From Bdellovibrionales bacterium (GTDB taxonomy: Bacteria; Bdellovibrionota; Bdellovibrionia; Bdellovibrionales; Bdellovibrionaceae), in NCBI GenBank assembly GCA_018266295.1, contig JAFEAQ010000014.1, positions 1 to 64,000 on the forward strand: DNA of 64,000 bases, in the 5' to 3' direction. The notes beneath the pieces are model-generated. The model was given only the letters and a program-made list of their open reading frames with translations. It was not told the origin of the DNA and ran no database searches. Made by a program: the position numbers and the translations under genes. Positions 51,485 through 60,783 of this stretch are shown here, piece after piece (positions within the stretch are counted from its first letter, which is position 1; every line of letters starts with the position of its first letter).

Positions 51485-52177
51485 ATGTTTAAAACATTAC
51501 TGACCATGACAGTTCTTACAGCGACGGGCTTTGCCGCCCATGCCGGGGATCTTCGTTGCTCCGGCCAAACAAGCGACACACGTCCTTTGGTTGCAAGAGT
51601 GACCGGCGAAGAACCGGCAAACGATGGCACTGTGAAGAGCGTTGCTCTTGAAATCAAGAAAAACGGCGGCTTCCTTTTTCAAGGCGAAAAGCCCAACGGA
51701 AAAGCGGATGCTGTGAAAGGCGGCTTCGCTCTCTTCAATTTGAAAGATCGTGATTACAACGCTTCTTTGGCGGTTCCTGTCAGCGGTAACGGCAATGCTG
51801 AGGCCCGCGTGACAGATATAAAAACAAAGGAAGTTCTTGCGGTGATTCCCCTCCAGTGTTCAAAAACAACTGGCCTTTCAAATCGTGAAAAAAACGCCCT
51901 TTGCTTAAAGGCGGCGGAAGCCGCTGCGAATAAAGAAATCCATAAAGAAGACAAAGAGGCCTCGATTATCGACGATAACACGACGATCGTGGATAAAGAC
52001 GGCAATAAATTCGCGGACTGGGAAAACTTCACAGGCCTTTTCGTTTTCGAATACAGTGTCAATGAAGAGTGTCTGGATGGCCTCCAAGTTGAAACTCGTT
52101 TGAAAACAGACGCCAAAGGCCGTCCTCAATGCGAAGTGATCAAGGTTGAAGGCTACGGCCAACGTGACTGCGGATAG
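51485..52177 (+). CDS. Exported protein, unknown (230 aa)
   Basis: Signal peptide ends TGFAAHAG, and a strong AAGGAG precedes the ATG. The mature part is beta-rich (VALEIKKNGGFLFQG, YNASLAVPVSG), then a charged Ala/Lys segment, then VNEECLDGLQVETRLKTD. Five or more Cys suggest disulfides. No family recognised. Tandem with the next exported gene, 37 bp apart. Confidence 0.6.
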   Translation: MFKTLLTMTVLTATGFAAHAGDLRCSGQTSDTRPLVARVTGEEPANDGTVKSVALEIKKNGGFLFQGEKPNGKADAVKGGFALFNLKDRDYNASLAVPVSGNGNAEARVTDIKTKEVLAVIPLQCSKTTGLSNREKNALCLKAAEAAANKEIHKEDKEASIIDDNTTIVDKDGNKFADWENFTGLFVFEYSVNEECLDGLQVETRLKTDAKGRPQCEVIKVEGYGQRDCG

Positions 52178-52214
52178 TTTCCAAAATTTTTAAAAATATA
52201 AAAGGATAAAAAAT

Positions 52215-52871
52215 ATGAAAACACTTTTAATGACACTGACATTGATCTTGACGTCTCTCTTTGCAAACGCAGCCACCGGCAATGGCCCGATCGATACACC
52301 TTGGGCTGACAGCGTGACTCAAGTTTATCGTGAATACTATGACCGCGCTCCGGGAGTTCTGGTGCCAAAGAACTTTAAGATGACAAAAGTTCTTTTCCAC
52401 GGATCTCAATTGTCGAATCCGAACAATAAAGTCTTTACCGCCTATTTTGATATCGGATCCGGCGACAAGACCTACCATGCAGCAATCCAATTTAAAACGG
52501 ATGCAAATGGCAAGCTGGATTCTTTCGAGGACATCTTTGAAATTTCAGCATCAATGGTCACAGATCAAAACGGCAACGACCGCCGCTTCCCGATGGGTAT
52601 GAATGAAAGCCAGTTCGCACTGCTCCGCCAAGAGGCTTTTGAAGCGGCAAAACCTGTCTTCGTTCAAGCCAATGGCAAAGCCAACGTGGGTACGGTCTAC
52701 GTTCAAACTTTCGATGCGAGCGAAACAATGCAACCGAAAATCAGCATTGAAGTCAGCGCCGCTGCTATTCCAAAAAACTGGGAAGGCCAATCCATGAGCC
52801 AATCCGTCTATGTACTTGTCGCTACGAACAACGGCAAAGTGCTTAATGTGAAAAAAGGTTGGTATTACTAA
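52215..52871 (+). CDS. Exported protein, unknown (218 aa)
   Basis: Signal peptide ends SLFANAATG. The mature domain is alpha/beta and Cys-free, with YHAAIQFKTDANGKLDSFED and PKISIEVSAAAIPKNW. No family recognised. Same strand and likely same transcript as the gene before it; its stop overlaps the convergent pilin gene by 4 bp. Confidence 0.6.
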   Translation: MKTLLMTLTLILTSLFANAATGNGPIDTPWADSVTQVYREYYDRAPGVLVPKNFKMTKVLFHGSQLSNPNNKVFTAYFDIGSGDKTYHAAIQFKTDANGKLDSFEDIFEISASMVTDQNGNDRRFPMGMNESQFALLRQEAFEAAKPVFVQANGKANVGTVYVQTFDASETMQPKISIEVSAAAIPKNWEGQSMSQSVYVLVATNNGKVLNVKKGWYY

Positions 52872-54001
52872 TAAGGAATCGGAGTGACGAGGGTCGTGAT
52901 ACTGTTAAATCCGGCGGAGTACGAGCTCGAAGCGGGCCTGTACTCTATATTAAACGGCCCTTCGATTTTCTGCGAGAACGCAAAAAAGCAAGCCCCTTCA
53001 AAACAGGCTTCAACTCGGCCATTATAGACTTTAAATCTTAAAACAGAGGTCGAAGTCAGATTCATATATGCAGGCTTCGTCGCCACAAGCGTACTGCCTC
53101 CATACCACAGTTCAAAAGTAGGACCCACGGGGTTTAAACGAAACTCAAAGTTACAAACCCCTGTTACGTAATCAACCAGGCACACGCGGGCGATCCCCTC
53201 TGCGTCCGGAACAGAATCCGCATTCAAATCCGAAGCCCCAAAGGCATAGCGAAAATCTGCCTGGGTGCTGGAGCAAGGAAGAATCGGCCGGTCATAGTGA
53301 CCACTGCCCGTCACAAAGTTTTTCCCGCTCACCGTCGATGCCACTTGAGCGGCCGTCACCGTCACGCCCGAACCTTGGGCCACCAGAACCGGATTCCCTG
53401 CCGGTGTCACTGGCGGGCAATAAAATCCACTTTTCACCAAACGGAAATTCAGGCGATTAAAATTGAGTGGCAAATTATTTGGCGAGCTATAGCGAAAGTT
53501 CGCTGAAATTTCGACCGCCGGATTTTCACAGGGACTCGCCGAACACAAAGACCGTGCGCGGATCTCAACCCGCAGAGGGCATTGCGGATTCGGTGTTCCC
53601 GTCGGTGATTCACCATAGGTATCGCAGGCATTTCCCTCCGGAGAAAATCCCATCGTCGGTTTTTGAAAGTCATAGAACAAACGCCCTTTGGCATCATAGA
53701 TATCGATCATCTGCGCTGTCAGGCCACAATCACGATCTGACGGAGTCAACGACGCTTGGTTCTTAAAACAACCGAAGCTTGCGGCATTCAAATCTCCGAG
53801 CACCGTTTGCTCCCACGAGCCACTGCTGCGAAGAAGACTGAGAATATTCGAACGCACCACCAGAAAGTTCGATTGCATGTCGAGTTGATTCTGCCCGACA
53901 GAGAGCTGGCGGAAAATGGAGATGCTTGCCGTCATCACGCCAAGAATCAGGGCCATGGTCACCATCACTTCAAAAACCGAAAAACCTCTACGTCCTAACA
54001 A
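52868..54001 (-). CDS. Prepilin-like minor pilin (cluster 2, Glu5 type)
   Basis: Leader MLGRRG, then FSVFEVMVTMALILGVMTAS with Glu at +5, the class I prepilin pattern. The 377-residue protein carries the shared Cys-rich head (IDIYDAKGRLFYDFQKPTMG, CDTYGE, CENPAVEI) plus a C-terminal domain of about 170 residues that looks like a beta-sandwich (LRFKVYNGRVEACFEGAC). Follows the next gene by 3 bp, so the two form an operon. Confidence 0.7.
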   Translation of the reverse strand: MLGRRGFSVFEVMVTMALILGVMTASISIFRQLSVGQNQLDMQSNFLVVRSNILSLLRSSGSWEQTVLGDLNAASFGCFKNQASLTPSDRDCGLTAQMIDIYDAKGRLFYDFQKPTMGFSPEGNACDTYGESPTGTPNPQCPLRVEIRARSLCSASPCENPAVEISANFRYSSPNNLPLNFNRLNFRLVKSGFYCPPVTPAGNPVLVAQGSGVTVTAAQVASTVSGKNFVTGSGHYDRPILPCSSTQADFRYAFGASDLNADSVPDAEGIARVCLVDYVTGVCNFEFRLNPVGPTFELWYGGSTLVATKPAYMNLTSTSVLRFKVYNGRVEACFEGACFFAFSQKIEGPFNIEYRPASSSYSAGFNSITTLVTPIPY

Positions 54002-54004
54002 CCA

Positions 54005-54571
54005 TCACCTCAGCCTGAAATTACGCTCATAATTATCAGTGTTCAAATCAACCGCCCCTGCCACTCCCGTCGGGGTCAAGACAAGCTTCCCCCGCACCAC
54101 CACAGGGGGGCTGTAACAGGTACCCGTGGCCGGACACTCTGGCTGCCAAGTCATCTCATAGCGTAGAAAGCAGCTCCCAGGGTTTGTCGTTCCAAATGTA
54201 GTACAGGGTTTAAAATCAATATCAAAGCCATTGCTCGGGCTCGAAGAATCAACAAGCACATTTCCTTCATCATCATAAACGGCCAGTGGGTACTCTCCCA
54301 TTGGGCACACGAAAGAAGGATCATTCATGCATTTCTCAAGATCCGCTCCACTGTTTTTATTGAGAGCAGCAGTGACCGTTCTGTTCCACGAGCGTTGACT
54401 TTTGAACGAGGACTCAACGGACAAAACCAAGGAATCGAGTGTTCCTTTGAAAAACGTGCGTTTGCGGGCAACACTATTTCCGGTGATTCGCGCTGAGATA
54501 TAGAATGAAATTGAGACAACTGCGACGAGCAGAACGACTATATAGCCAATGGCGATGAAGCCTCGATTCAT
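54005..54571 (-). CDS. Prepilin-like minor pilin without Glu5 (cluster 2)
   Basis: A very short leader MNRG precedes FIAIGYIVVLLVAVVSISFY; +5 is Gly, not Glu, as in GspK/PilX-type tip subunits. 188 residues with the Cys-rich head: CPMGEYPLAVYDDEGNVLVD, SNGFDIDFKPC, SCFLRYEMTWQPEC and CYSPPVVVRG. The same head occurs in the pilins at 52868 and 54660. First gene of a two-gene operon, divergent from the solenoid pilin with 88 bp between. Confidence 0.65.
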   Translation of the reverse strand: MNRGFIAIGYIVVLLVAVVSISFYISARITGNSVARKRTFFKGTLDSLVLSVESSFKSQRSWNRTVTAALNKNSGADLEKCMNDPSFVCPMGEYPLAVYDDEGNVLVDSSSPSNGFDIDFKPCTTFGTTNPGSCFLRYEMTWQPECPATGTCYSPPVVVRGKLVLTPTGVAGAVDLNTDNYERNFRLR

Positions 54572-54659
54572 ATCAAAACACTCCCAAGAAAATTAGAAAA
54601 TATTTCTATGTTTAAGTCCATGAGAAAACATGACGAAATGTTTAGGGTCGAGGTACGTT

Positions 54660-56942
54660 ATGAATCGCCGAGGGTTTACTGTAATTGATTTTATGCTCGC
54701 GTGCGCTCTAGCTGGAATCTCAGGTCTCGCTCTCATGTCGTTCGGACAGCTCGTGAGTGAATACACAAGAAAAGCCAACGTTAAGTTTGGCGTCTCAGAC
54801 GTGCGTTCTGAGATTATGATGATCACCATGGATCCAAAAGCCTGGGGTCTTAACATCTCTAAAGCCGCATCCTCTGCGGATGCCGGCGGAACATACAATC
54901 CTGAGATGGCATGCCTTAAAGACAAAACCAACTGTAACGAAGGGGAATACCCTCTTTCATTGTTCGACGGCTCTGGCCGAGTTCTTGTCGATGCCTTAAA
55001 TCCTAACCAGGGCTTTACCTCAAAAGGCTCTCAATGCTTTACCTATGGTGCAACCGATGGGAGCGAGGGCGACTGTATTTTCCGTTACCAAATGCGCTGG
55101 GAAGCGGTTTGTCCGCCAGCGCAAACGTCCTGCAAAAATCCGCAGGTTCATTTGAAACTGAATCTTTTAACGAGCACTCAACAGCAATCGACCTATATGA
55201 ATATGCGCACAACGCAAGTTGCGATGGGCATGGACATGATTGCCGTAGACCCTATCGAGATGAGCAGCATGTCCACTCCGCCTCCGGCAACACCACCTGC
55301 GGATCCAAGTCTGGTGTCTTATACAAACTCAACTCTCTATTCCACAAGCAACACGATTGTGATTGATTTGTCTGCTTTTGTCGAAGACGCAACAGGCGTG
55401 ACGTTCAGTCTTGCGGCGCCAAAGTCTTCAGAGAACGGAACTGTAATTCTCTCCGGCAGCAGCGTGACTTACACGCCGGCGGCTGGTTTCTATGGCCATG
55501 ACACGTTCCCATTTGTGGCGACCGATGCCTTGGGCGGAGTGAAGCTCCTCAATGCCAAAGTCGAAGTGATGACTCCGCACTCTTGGACGGGCCAGGCCGG
55601 CGATAAAGATGCTTCAAATCCACTCAACTGGTGCGGAGTTGTTGTTGCCGGTCAGTGTGACCATGCCTCTTTCGGCAGCGGCCTCTTAAACAGCGATGCT
55701 CACGTCGTTTTCGATGACACTTGTCTTGCTGGCAATTGCGACGCGAACTTTCCGCAGTCGACAATCACGATTCGTCGCTACGAACAAAAAGCCACGTACA
55801 AATCGACCGTGACGATGAATTGCAGCGCCCTGAACGTCAACTCACTGAGCTCTGGCTCTTACGCCCTCAGCAATAAAATCTCGAACTCCGGCGACAACGT
55901 CGCCGATCTGGATATTCAAGGTGGATCGTTTAAAGCGGTTGGCAGCTGTAAAGCCACTGTCTATGGTTGCACGCACATCGGCTCTGGTGTCACGAGCACC
56001 GATCTTCCGGCAATGAATATCTTTACTGACAAAAATCCACTGGGTGCTGCACCTGCCGCCGGCTCTTGCACGGGCTTTAAGGCTGAAGCCACCAAAGAGC
56101 AGTTGCCATCCTTTGCGAGCAATCCAATTGTACTGACCCCTGTGAATGAATCGAAACCGGAACTGTACTTGGATAAATCTTTGGATCTTGCCAATTTCAA
56201 AACCGGCACTTGTGTGAACACCTATTCTACTTGCTCGGTGTACTATACTTCTGATTTAGATCCAGCGACGACTTCAGCGTCGAACGCTGTGAACGGAAAC
56301 TTTAGCAGCAGTATTTTCGCTGGCCATTGTAAGAACTTTTTCGATCAAGCCTCTTCACTGGTGTTAGATGCGACGAACGACGTGAACAAAAGTGGCTTCG
56401 CTGGAACTTTCACGGTCCCAGCTGCACGTAACGTTGCTGTCAGCGGCGGTGCGGGAACTCTCTATATTCGTTCAGCTATTAAAGTAACAAGTGTCTCCGG
56501 CATTGCGGGTGATACTGCAATTAATGCTGGCAGCGTTGACGGCATCGGCGGCATGGCCGGAACTCTGTGTATTAAAACAGGCGTGCTTGGCGATATCACG
56601 GGCACAGCCGGAGAATTTAATATCTCAGCAACCACCGTCGGAAACCTCAAAGGTGGTGCCGGCACACTGAGACTTCGCGCTTACTCGATCAAATCCATTC
56701 AAGGTGCAGGTCCCATGGACGTGACTGCAAAAACACTCGGCGCACTTTCCGGTGCTGGCACGATGGAAATGCGCGTCGGTGCGATCGATACGATTACCGG
56801 TGCAATGACTCTGAATTTGTACGGCACTGTCGTGAATAGCTTAGATAATTTTGCCGGTGATGTTTGCCTCTATAACGGAGCGAAGATCCTCAATGTGGGC
56901 TCTTACGCCGGCACTATCAAAGACTGCGGCACAGCTCCTTAG
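54660..56942 (+). CDS. Minor pilin fused to cadherin-like domain and beta-solenoid-like tail
   Basis: Start MNRRG at 54660 (GAGG upstream) rather than 54630. The prepilin helix FTVIDFMLACALAGISGLAL has Asp at +5. Residues 65-185 are the Cys-rich pilin head (GEYPLSLFDGSGRVLVD, CIFRYQMRWEAVC, CKNPQVHL). A Pro linker (PPPATPPADPS) leads to a cadherin/Ig-like domain near residues 225-310 (FSLAAPKSSENGTVILSG, YTPAAGFYGHDTF). Residues about 595-755 are nine or so repeats of 17 residues (AGTLYIRS, AGTLCIKT, AGEFNIS, AGTLRLRA) that look like a right-handed beta-solenoid. Likely a long adhesive tip. Confidence 0.65.
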   Translation: MNRRGFTVIDFMLACALAGISGLALMSFGQLVSEYTRKANVKFGVSDVRSEIMMITMDPKAWGLNISKAASSADAGGTYNPEMACLKDKTNCNEGEYPLSLFDGSGRVLVDALNPNQGFTSKGSQCFTYGATDGSEGDCIFRYQMRWEAVCPPAQTSCKNPQVHLKLNLLTSTQQQSTYMNMRTTQVAMGMDMIAVDPIEMSSMSTPPPATPPADPSLVSYTNSTLYSTSNTIVIDLSAFVEDATGVTFSLAAPKSSENGTVILSGSSVTYTPAAGFYGHDTFPFVATDALGGVKLLNAKVEVMTPHSWTGQAGDKDASNPLNWCGVVVAGQCDHASFGSGLLNSDAHVVFDDTCLAGNCDANFPQSTITIRRYEQKATYKSTVTMNCSALNVNSLSSGSYALSNKISNSGDNVADLDIQGGSFKAVGSCKATVYGCTHIGSGVTSTDLPAMNIFTDKNPLGAAPAAGSCTGFKAEATKEQLPSFASNPIVLTPVNESKPELYLDKSLDLANFKTGTCVNTYSTCSVYYTSDLDPATTSASNAVNGNFSSSIFAGHCKNFFDQASSLVLDATNDVNKSGFAGTFTVPAARNVAVSGGAGTLYIRSAIKVTSVSGIAGDTAINAGSVDGIGGMAGTLCIKTGVLGDITGTAGEFNISATTVGNLKGGAGTLRLRAYSIKSIQGAGPMDVTAKTLGALSGAGTMEMRVGAIDTITGAMTLNLYGTVVNSLDNFAGDVCLYNGAKILNVGSYAGTIKDCGTAP

Positions 56943-57035
56943 CTTGCTCTTTAAAATTCTGCGAATCCATTCGACCAGACGCGCTATTCAAGTCTACTCC
57001 TTGATTTTTAGCGCCCCTCACTCAAGGATGGTCGG

Positions 57036-57749
57036 ATGGATAATAAGCCGCAGCATAAACCGGAAAACGCCCTTCTCAACATCCTCTTTAATATCGCGAT
57101 CCCGATTCTGATCCTAAATAAAGGTTCGAAGTACATGGGCTCGTTCTGGGCACTGATTATAGCTCTGGCTTTTCCGCTATCTTATGGAATCTACGACCAC
57201 ATCACACGCAAGAAAACCAACGCAATTTCGGTTCTGGGTCTGATCAATGTCGGCATCACAGGTAGCCTGGCGCTGTTTAAACTGCATGGAATGTGGTTTG
57301 CGGTGAAGGAGGCCGCGTTTCCACTTCTGGTCGGCGCTTTTGTCTTCGGCTCGGCCTTCACCAAGAATCCATTCATCTCGACCCTGTTTTTGAATCCACA
57401 ACTCATTGATGTGGGCTTGCTCAAGAGCCGTCTCTTTGAACGCAAAACTGAGAGCGAATTTGCCGAACTTTTAAAAAAATCCACTCTGTGGATTTCACTG
57501 TCTTTCGTTTTCAGTGCGACTTGCAATTTTCTGCTCGCAATCAGAATTTTTGAACCAATCAACGAGGCCCTTGACGGCGAAGCTCAGGCACTCATCCTCA
57601 ATGAACAAATCGCCCGCATGACGACGTGGTCGATGGCGGTGATCGTGCTTCCGTGCATTCTCTTTATGGTCGCGATTTTCATGTATCTCAGCAAAGGCAT
57701 GCAACGCCTCAGTGGCCTGACTGAGGATGAGCTTCTCGCTAAAAAATAA
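57036..57749 (+). CDS. VC0807-family membrane protein
   Basis: 237 residues, about six membrane helices. NALLNILFNIAIPILILNKG and GLINVGITGSLALFKLHG with KEAAFPLLVGAFVFGS match the VC0807 family as I recall it. Function of the family is unknown. AAGGATGG precedes the ATG. Confidence 0.65.
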   Translation: MDNKPQHKPENALLNILFNIAIPILILNKGSKYMGSFWALIIALAFPLSYGIYDHITRKKTNAISVLGLINVGITGSLALFKLHGMWFAVKEAAFPLLVGAFVFGSAFTKNPFISTLFLNPQLIDVGLLKSRLFERKTESEFAELLKKSTLWISLSFVFSATCNFLLAIRIFEPINEALDGEAQALILNEQIARMTTWSMAVIVLPCILFMVAIFMYLSKGMQRLSGLTEDELLAKK

Positions 57750-57752
57750 TTC

Positions 57753-58493
57753 TTAGAAACTTCCGTCCATCGGCGCCGGCATTGGTGGCGGTGGTGGTGG
57801 GAAATAGCCATTGTCGAAGTCAGATCCACCTTCTGGGAATGGAACTGGCGGCGGCGGTGGAGGGAAACCCTCTGGTGGTGGCTCGAAATTCTCGGCTGGC
57901 GGCGGGAACGGAGGAGGAACATAGCCTTCGCCGCCAAAGTCGTCGAAAGCCGGTGGCGGAGGGAAGTTCGGAACAGAACCGCCCCCGAAATTGCTGCCGC
58001 CTCCGGATGGAGAACTACTGCCCCCGCCTTTACCACCGAGCAAGTTGCGTTTAGCGATATCAAAGCGTGGACGCTCTTTATCAAGTCCGTATTCTTCCAT
58101 GGCCCATTCCGCGCGCTTTTTAGCTTCGGCCGCGTTCTTAGGTTCTTGAGCTTTCTTTTCTTTCACGTAGGCTTTGCGATTGGCTTCGTACTCTTCGTAA
58201 TCTTCGTATTTATCTTTGAGATCGGCCTTGTATTCGGGGCCGCCTTCTTGCGGAGACTCTTGTTTTTTGCGTTTTTTATCAGCAGCAATGTCTTTTTTGC
58301 GCTGCTCTTCCCAGTCGGCCTGTTCTTTCAAGTAAGCTTTCAAGCCCGCTTCACGCTCTTGATCGAATTCTTTGTCCTCTTTCTGCTTTTTGTAAAACCC
58401 GGCACGTCGTTCATCTTCGCTTTGCGCCAAAGCAAGCGAGCCGCTGACGATCGAAATACCAATGAGGAAAGCACCCAGAACTCGTAAAAACAT
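57753..58493 (-). CDS. Exported charged and Pro/Gly-rich protein
   Basis: Signal peptide ends GSLALAQ. Residues 25-150 are extremely charged, Lys/Glu/Asp-rich helix (GFYKKQKEDKEFDQEREAGL); residues 155-246 are Gly/Ser then Pro-rich (FPPPPPPVPFPEGG). No fold expected in the tail. Low complexity makes any homology call unsafe. It could span the periplasm or coat the envelope. Confidence 0.6.
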   Translation of the reverse strand: MFLRVLGAFLIGISIVSGSLALAQSEDERRAGFYKKQKEDKEFDQEREAGLKAYLKEQADWEEQRKKDIAADKKRKKQESPQEGGPEYKADLKDKYEDYEEYEANRKAYVKEKKAQEPKNAAEAKKRAEWAMEEYGLDKERPRFDIAKRNLLGGKGGGSSSPSGGGSNFGGGSVPNFPPPPAFDDFGGEGYVPPPFPPPAENFEPPPEGFPPPPPPVPFPEGGSDFDNGYFPPPPPPMPAPMDGSF

Positions 58494-58606
58494 GGGATTA
58501 GTTTACCGCGGTTTTATGATTAAGAAAAAACATAAAAAGATCCTCGACCTTCATCTAAACAGGCCCTATTATGGGCCCTCTTTGCGAGCCAAAAGGAGTC
58601 AATTTC

Positions 58607-59617
58607 ATGGAAATTTTGGAACAATTCGGCCTTTTCACAGCGCAAACCGCGGTTATTGTCCTTGCTATTGCGGCCATCATCATCCTGATCGCAGTTCTTG
58701 CCGCAAAAGCCCAAGACAAACCTGAGATCGAAATCGAGCTCCTTCACAAAAAATACAAGCTTTTTGCCAAAATCCTGAAGTCTGCAACCCTGAACAAGGA
58801 CGAGCAAAAAGAAGAAAAGAAAAGAGACAAAAAAGAAGCCAAAGAGAGAAAGCACGAGCACACCCGCAAGGTTTTCGTGGTCGACTTTAATGGGGACATC
58901 AAGGCTTCCGCCGTCGATCACCTTCGCCAAGAAATCACAGCAATCTTGAATGTGGCCACCGCACAGGATGAAGTGGTGATTCGCCTTGAAAGCCCGGGCG
59001 GCGTGGTTCATGGCTATGGCCTGGCGGCTTCTCAGCTCCTCCGTGTTCGTGAAAAAGGGATCCCGTTGACTGTTTGCGTGGACAAAGTGGCCGCCAGCGG
59101 CGGCTACCTCATGTCGTGTACGGCCAATAAAATCCTCTGCGCGCCGTTTGCAATCGTCGGCTCCATCGGCGTCGTTGCCCAGGTTCCGAATATCCACCGC
59201 GTTCTCAGAAAACACGATGTCGATTACAAAGAATACACCGCCGGCGAGTTCAAACGCACGGTCAGCTTGCTCGGCGAGATCACTCCGAAGGGTGAAGAGA
59301 AGTTTAAGGAACAACTTGAAGCCACTCACCGACTGTTCAAAAATTTCGTTCAAGCAAATCGCCCAAACTTAGACGTCACCAAGGTGGCGACGGGCGAATA
59401 CTGGTATGGAAATGACGCCAAAGATTTAGGCTTAGTGGACGAAATTCGCACCAGTGATGATTATTTATTGAGTCAATCTGACACCAACCAGGTCATCAAA
59501 GTGAGCTTCGCAAAGAAACAGAAATTAGGCGAAAAACTCTCTGGAGTTTTGGGCCGAGCCGCTCACTCTGCACTCTGGAAAATTTACGAAGATCTCGAGA
59601 GAAAAACCTTCTTGTAG
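58607..59617 (+). CDS. sohB: S49-family membrane protease SohB
   Basis: Inner-membrane serine protease with the active site in the periplasm, related to signal-peptide peptidase SppA. Start MEILEQFGLF at 58607, with AAAAGGAG upstream. One membrane helix (TAVIVLAIAAIIILIAVLAA) and a charged linker precede the S49 domain: VIRLESPGGVVHGYGLAASQ, the nucleophile Ser in VAASGGYLMSC, and the Lys in TAGEFKRTVSLLGE as the general base. Length and order match SohB. Confidence 0.9.
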   Translation: MEILEQFGLFTAQTAVIVLAIAAIIILIAVLAAKAQDKPEIEIELLHKKYKLFAKILKSATLNKDEQKEEKKRDKKEAKERKHEHTRKVFVVDFNGDIKASAVDHLRQEITAILNVATAQDEVVIRLESPGGVVHGYGLAASQLLRVREKGIPLTVCVDKVAASGGYLMSCTANKILCAPFAIVGSIGVVAQVPNIHRVLRKHDVDYKEYTAGEFKRTVSLLGEITPKGEEKFKEQLEATHRLFKNFVQANRPNLDVTKVATGEYWYGNDAKDLGLVDEIRTSDDYLLSQSDTNQVIKVSFAKKQKLGEKLSGVLGRAAHSALWKIYEDLERKTFL

Positions 59618-59731
59618 TCGTCCCAATAGCTACTTGCGTCGGTTCAAAAAAATAAATCATTGTTGAGACTGAAGTCTTTGCTTTACATTGCGTGCCACGC
59701 TCGGTATTCATTTTCAATTGCTTTGGCAATT

Positions 59732-59772
59732 CGTTTGCAAGAGCACCTCCTCCGGTGCACGCTCAGCAAACG
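59732..59772 (+). promoter_or_regulatory. Leader hairpin with anti-Shine-Dalgarno loop before oppD
   Basis: CGTTTGC pairs with GCAAACG; inside, GAG/CTC and CACC/GGTG extend the stem, leaving the loop TCCTCC. A smaller perfect hairpin AATTGC/GCAATT lies just before it at 59716-59731. The loop is complementary to the GGAG of the oppD ribosome site at 59795-59800, so the two could pair and block initiation. Confidence 0.5.
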
Positions 59773-59808
59773 ACTGCTGGCGAAAAAGCCTTTGAAGGAG
59801 TACGCAAA

Positions 59809-60774
59809 TTGTCTGACGTTGTACTGTCTGTACGGAATCTTGAAACCACTTTCAAATCAAAGTTGGGTCCTATCCGTGCCGTGAACAAAGTTTCCTACGA
59901 TATTCACAAAGGCCAAACCTTGGGGATCGTCGGCGAATCTGGTTGCGGTAAATCTGTGACATCTTTCTCCATCATGCGCCTGATTGAACCTCCAGGAAAA
60001 GTTTCCGGCGGCGAAGTTTTACTAAAGGGCCGTGATCTTTTAAAACTTTCTGACAAAGACATGGAAGACGTCCGTGGCGGCGAAATGGCCATCATCTTCC
60101 AAGAACCGATGACGGCGCTAAACCCGGTCCTCACTATCGGTTTCCAAATGGACGAGCAAATCAAGCGCCATATGAAGCTTGCACCAAAAGAAGCCAAAGA
60201 CCGGGCGATCGAAATGCTTTCGCTCGTGGGTATTCCGTCTCCGGCGGAACGCTATAATGCTTACCCTCATCAACTTTCGGGCGGTATGCGCCAACGTGCG
60301 ATGATCGCCATGGCTCTTTCTTGCAACCCAAGCTTCTTGATCGCCGATGAGCCGACGACGGCGTTGGATGTAACAATCCAAGCTCAAATCCTCGAACTCT
60401 TTCAGAACTTGCAAGAAAAGTTGCACATGACAGTTCAGTTTATCACCCACGATTTGGGCGTGATCTCTGAAATTTCTGACAACGTGCTTGTGATGTACGG
60501 CGGCCAGGCTTGCGAAAAAGCTTCTACGCTGGAGCTTTTCAGAAATCCTCGTCACCCCTACACGGCGGCGTTGATTGAATCCCGTCCACGTTTAGGCCAC
60601 AGAACCAATCGTTTGAAAACCATTGAAGGCAGCGTACCTGCACCGATGGATCTACCGGCAGGTTGCCCGTTCCAGAACCGCTGCCCGCGTGCAAAATCTG
60701 AATGTTTAACGTTTAAGCCACCAATGACTAAAATTGGTCCTGACCACGAAGTGGCTTGCTTCAATCCCCTTTAG
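59809..60774 (+). CDS. oppD: Oligopeptide/dipeptide ABC transporter ATPase
   Basis: First ATPase of a peptide importer. The start is TTG at 59809, eight bases after GAAGGAG; the longer frame to 59692 would run through the leader hairpin. [12 protein letters not shown] is Walker [16 protein letters not shown] the signature and [11 protein letters not shown] Walker B. The C-terminal [13 protein letters not shown] is the oligopeptide-family Cys motif with a probable iron-sulfur site. 321 residues, as usual. Operon continues with oppF. Confidence 0.88.
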   Translation: MSDVVLSVRNLETTFKSKLGPIRAVNKVSYDIHKGQTLGIVGESGCGKSVTSFSIMRLIEPPGKVSGGEVLLKGRDLLKLSDKDMEDVRGGEMAIIFQEPMTALNPVLTIGFQMDEQIKRHMKLAPKEAKDRAIEMLSLVGIPSPAERYNAYPHQLSGGMRQRAMIAMALSCNPSFLIADEPTTALDVTIQAQILELFQNLQEKLHMTVQFITHDLGVISEISDNVLVMYGGQACEKASTLELFRNPRHPYTAALIESRPRLGHRTNRLKTIEGSVPAPMDLPAGCPFQNRCPRAKSECLTFKPPMTKIGPDHEVACFNPL

Positions 60775-60783
60775 GAAAAGACT

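Noticed and set aside
54645-54655. A third TAGGGTCG before the solenoid-pilin start
   Set aside because: The flanking bases (ATGTT and AGGTA) do not pair, so it lacks the hairpin and is likely chance.
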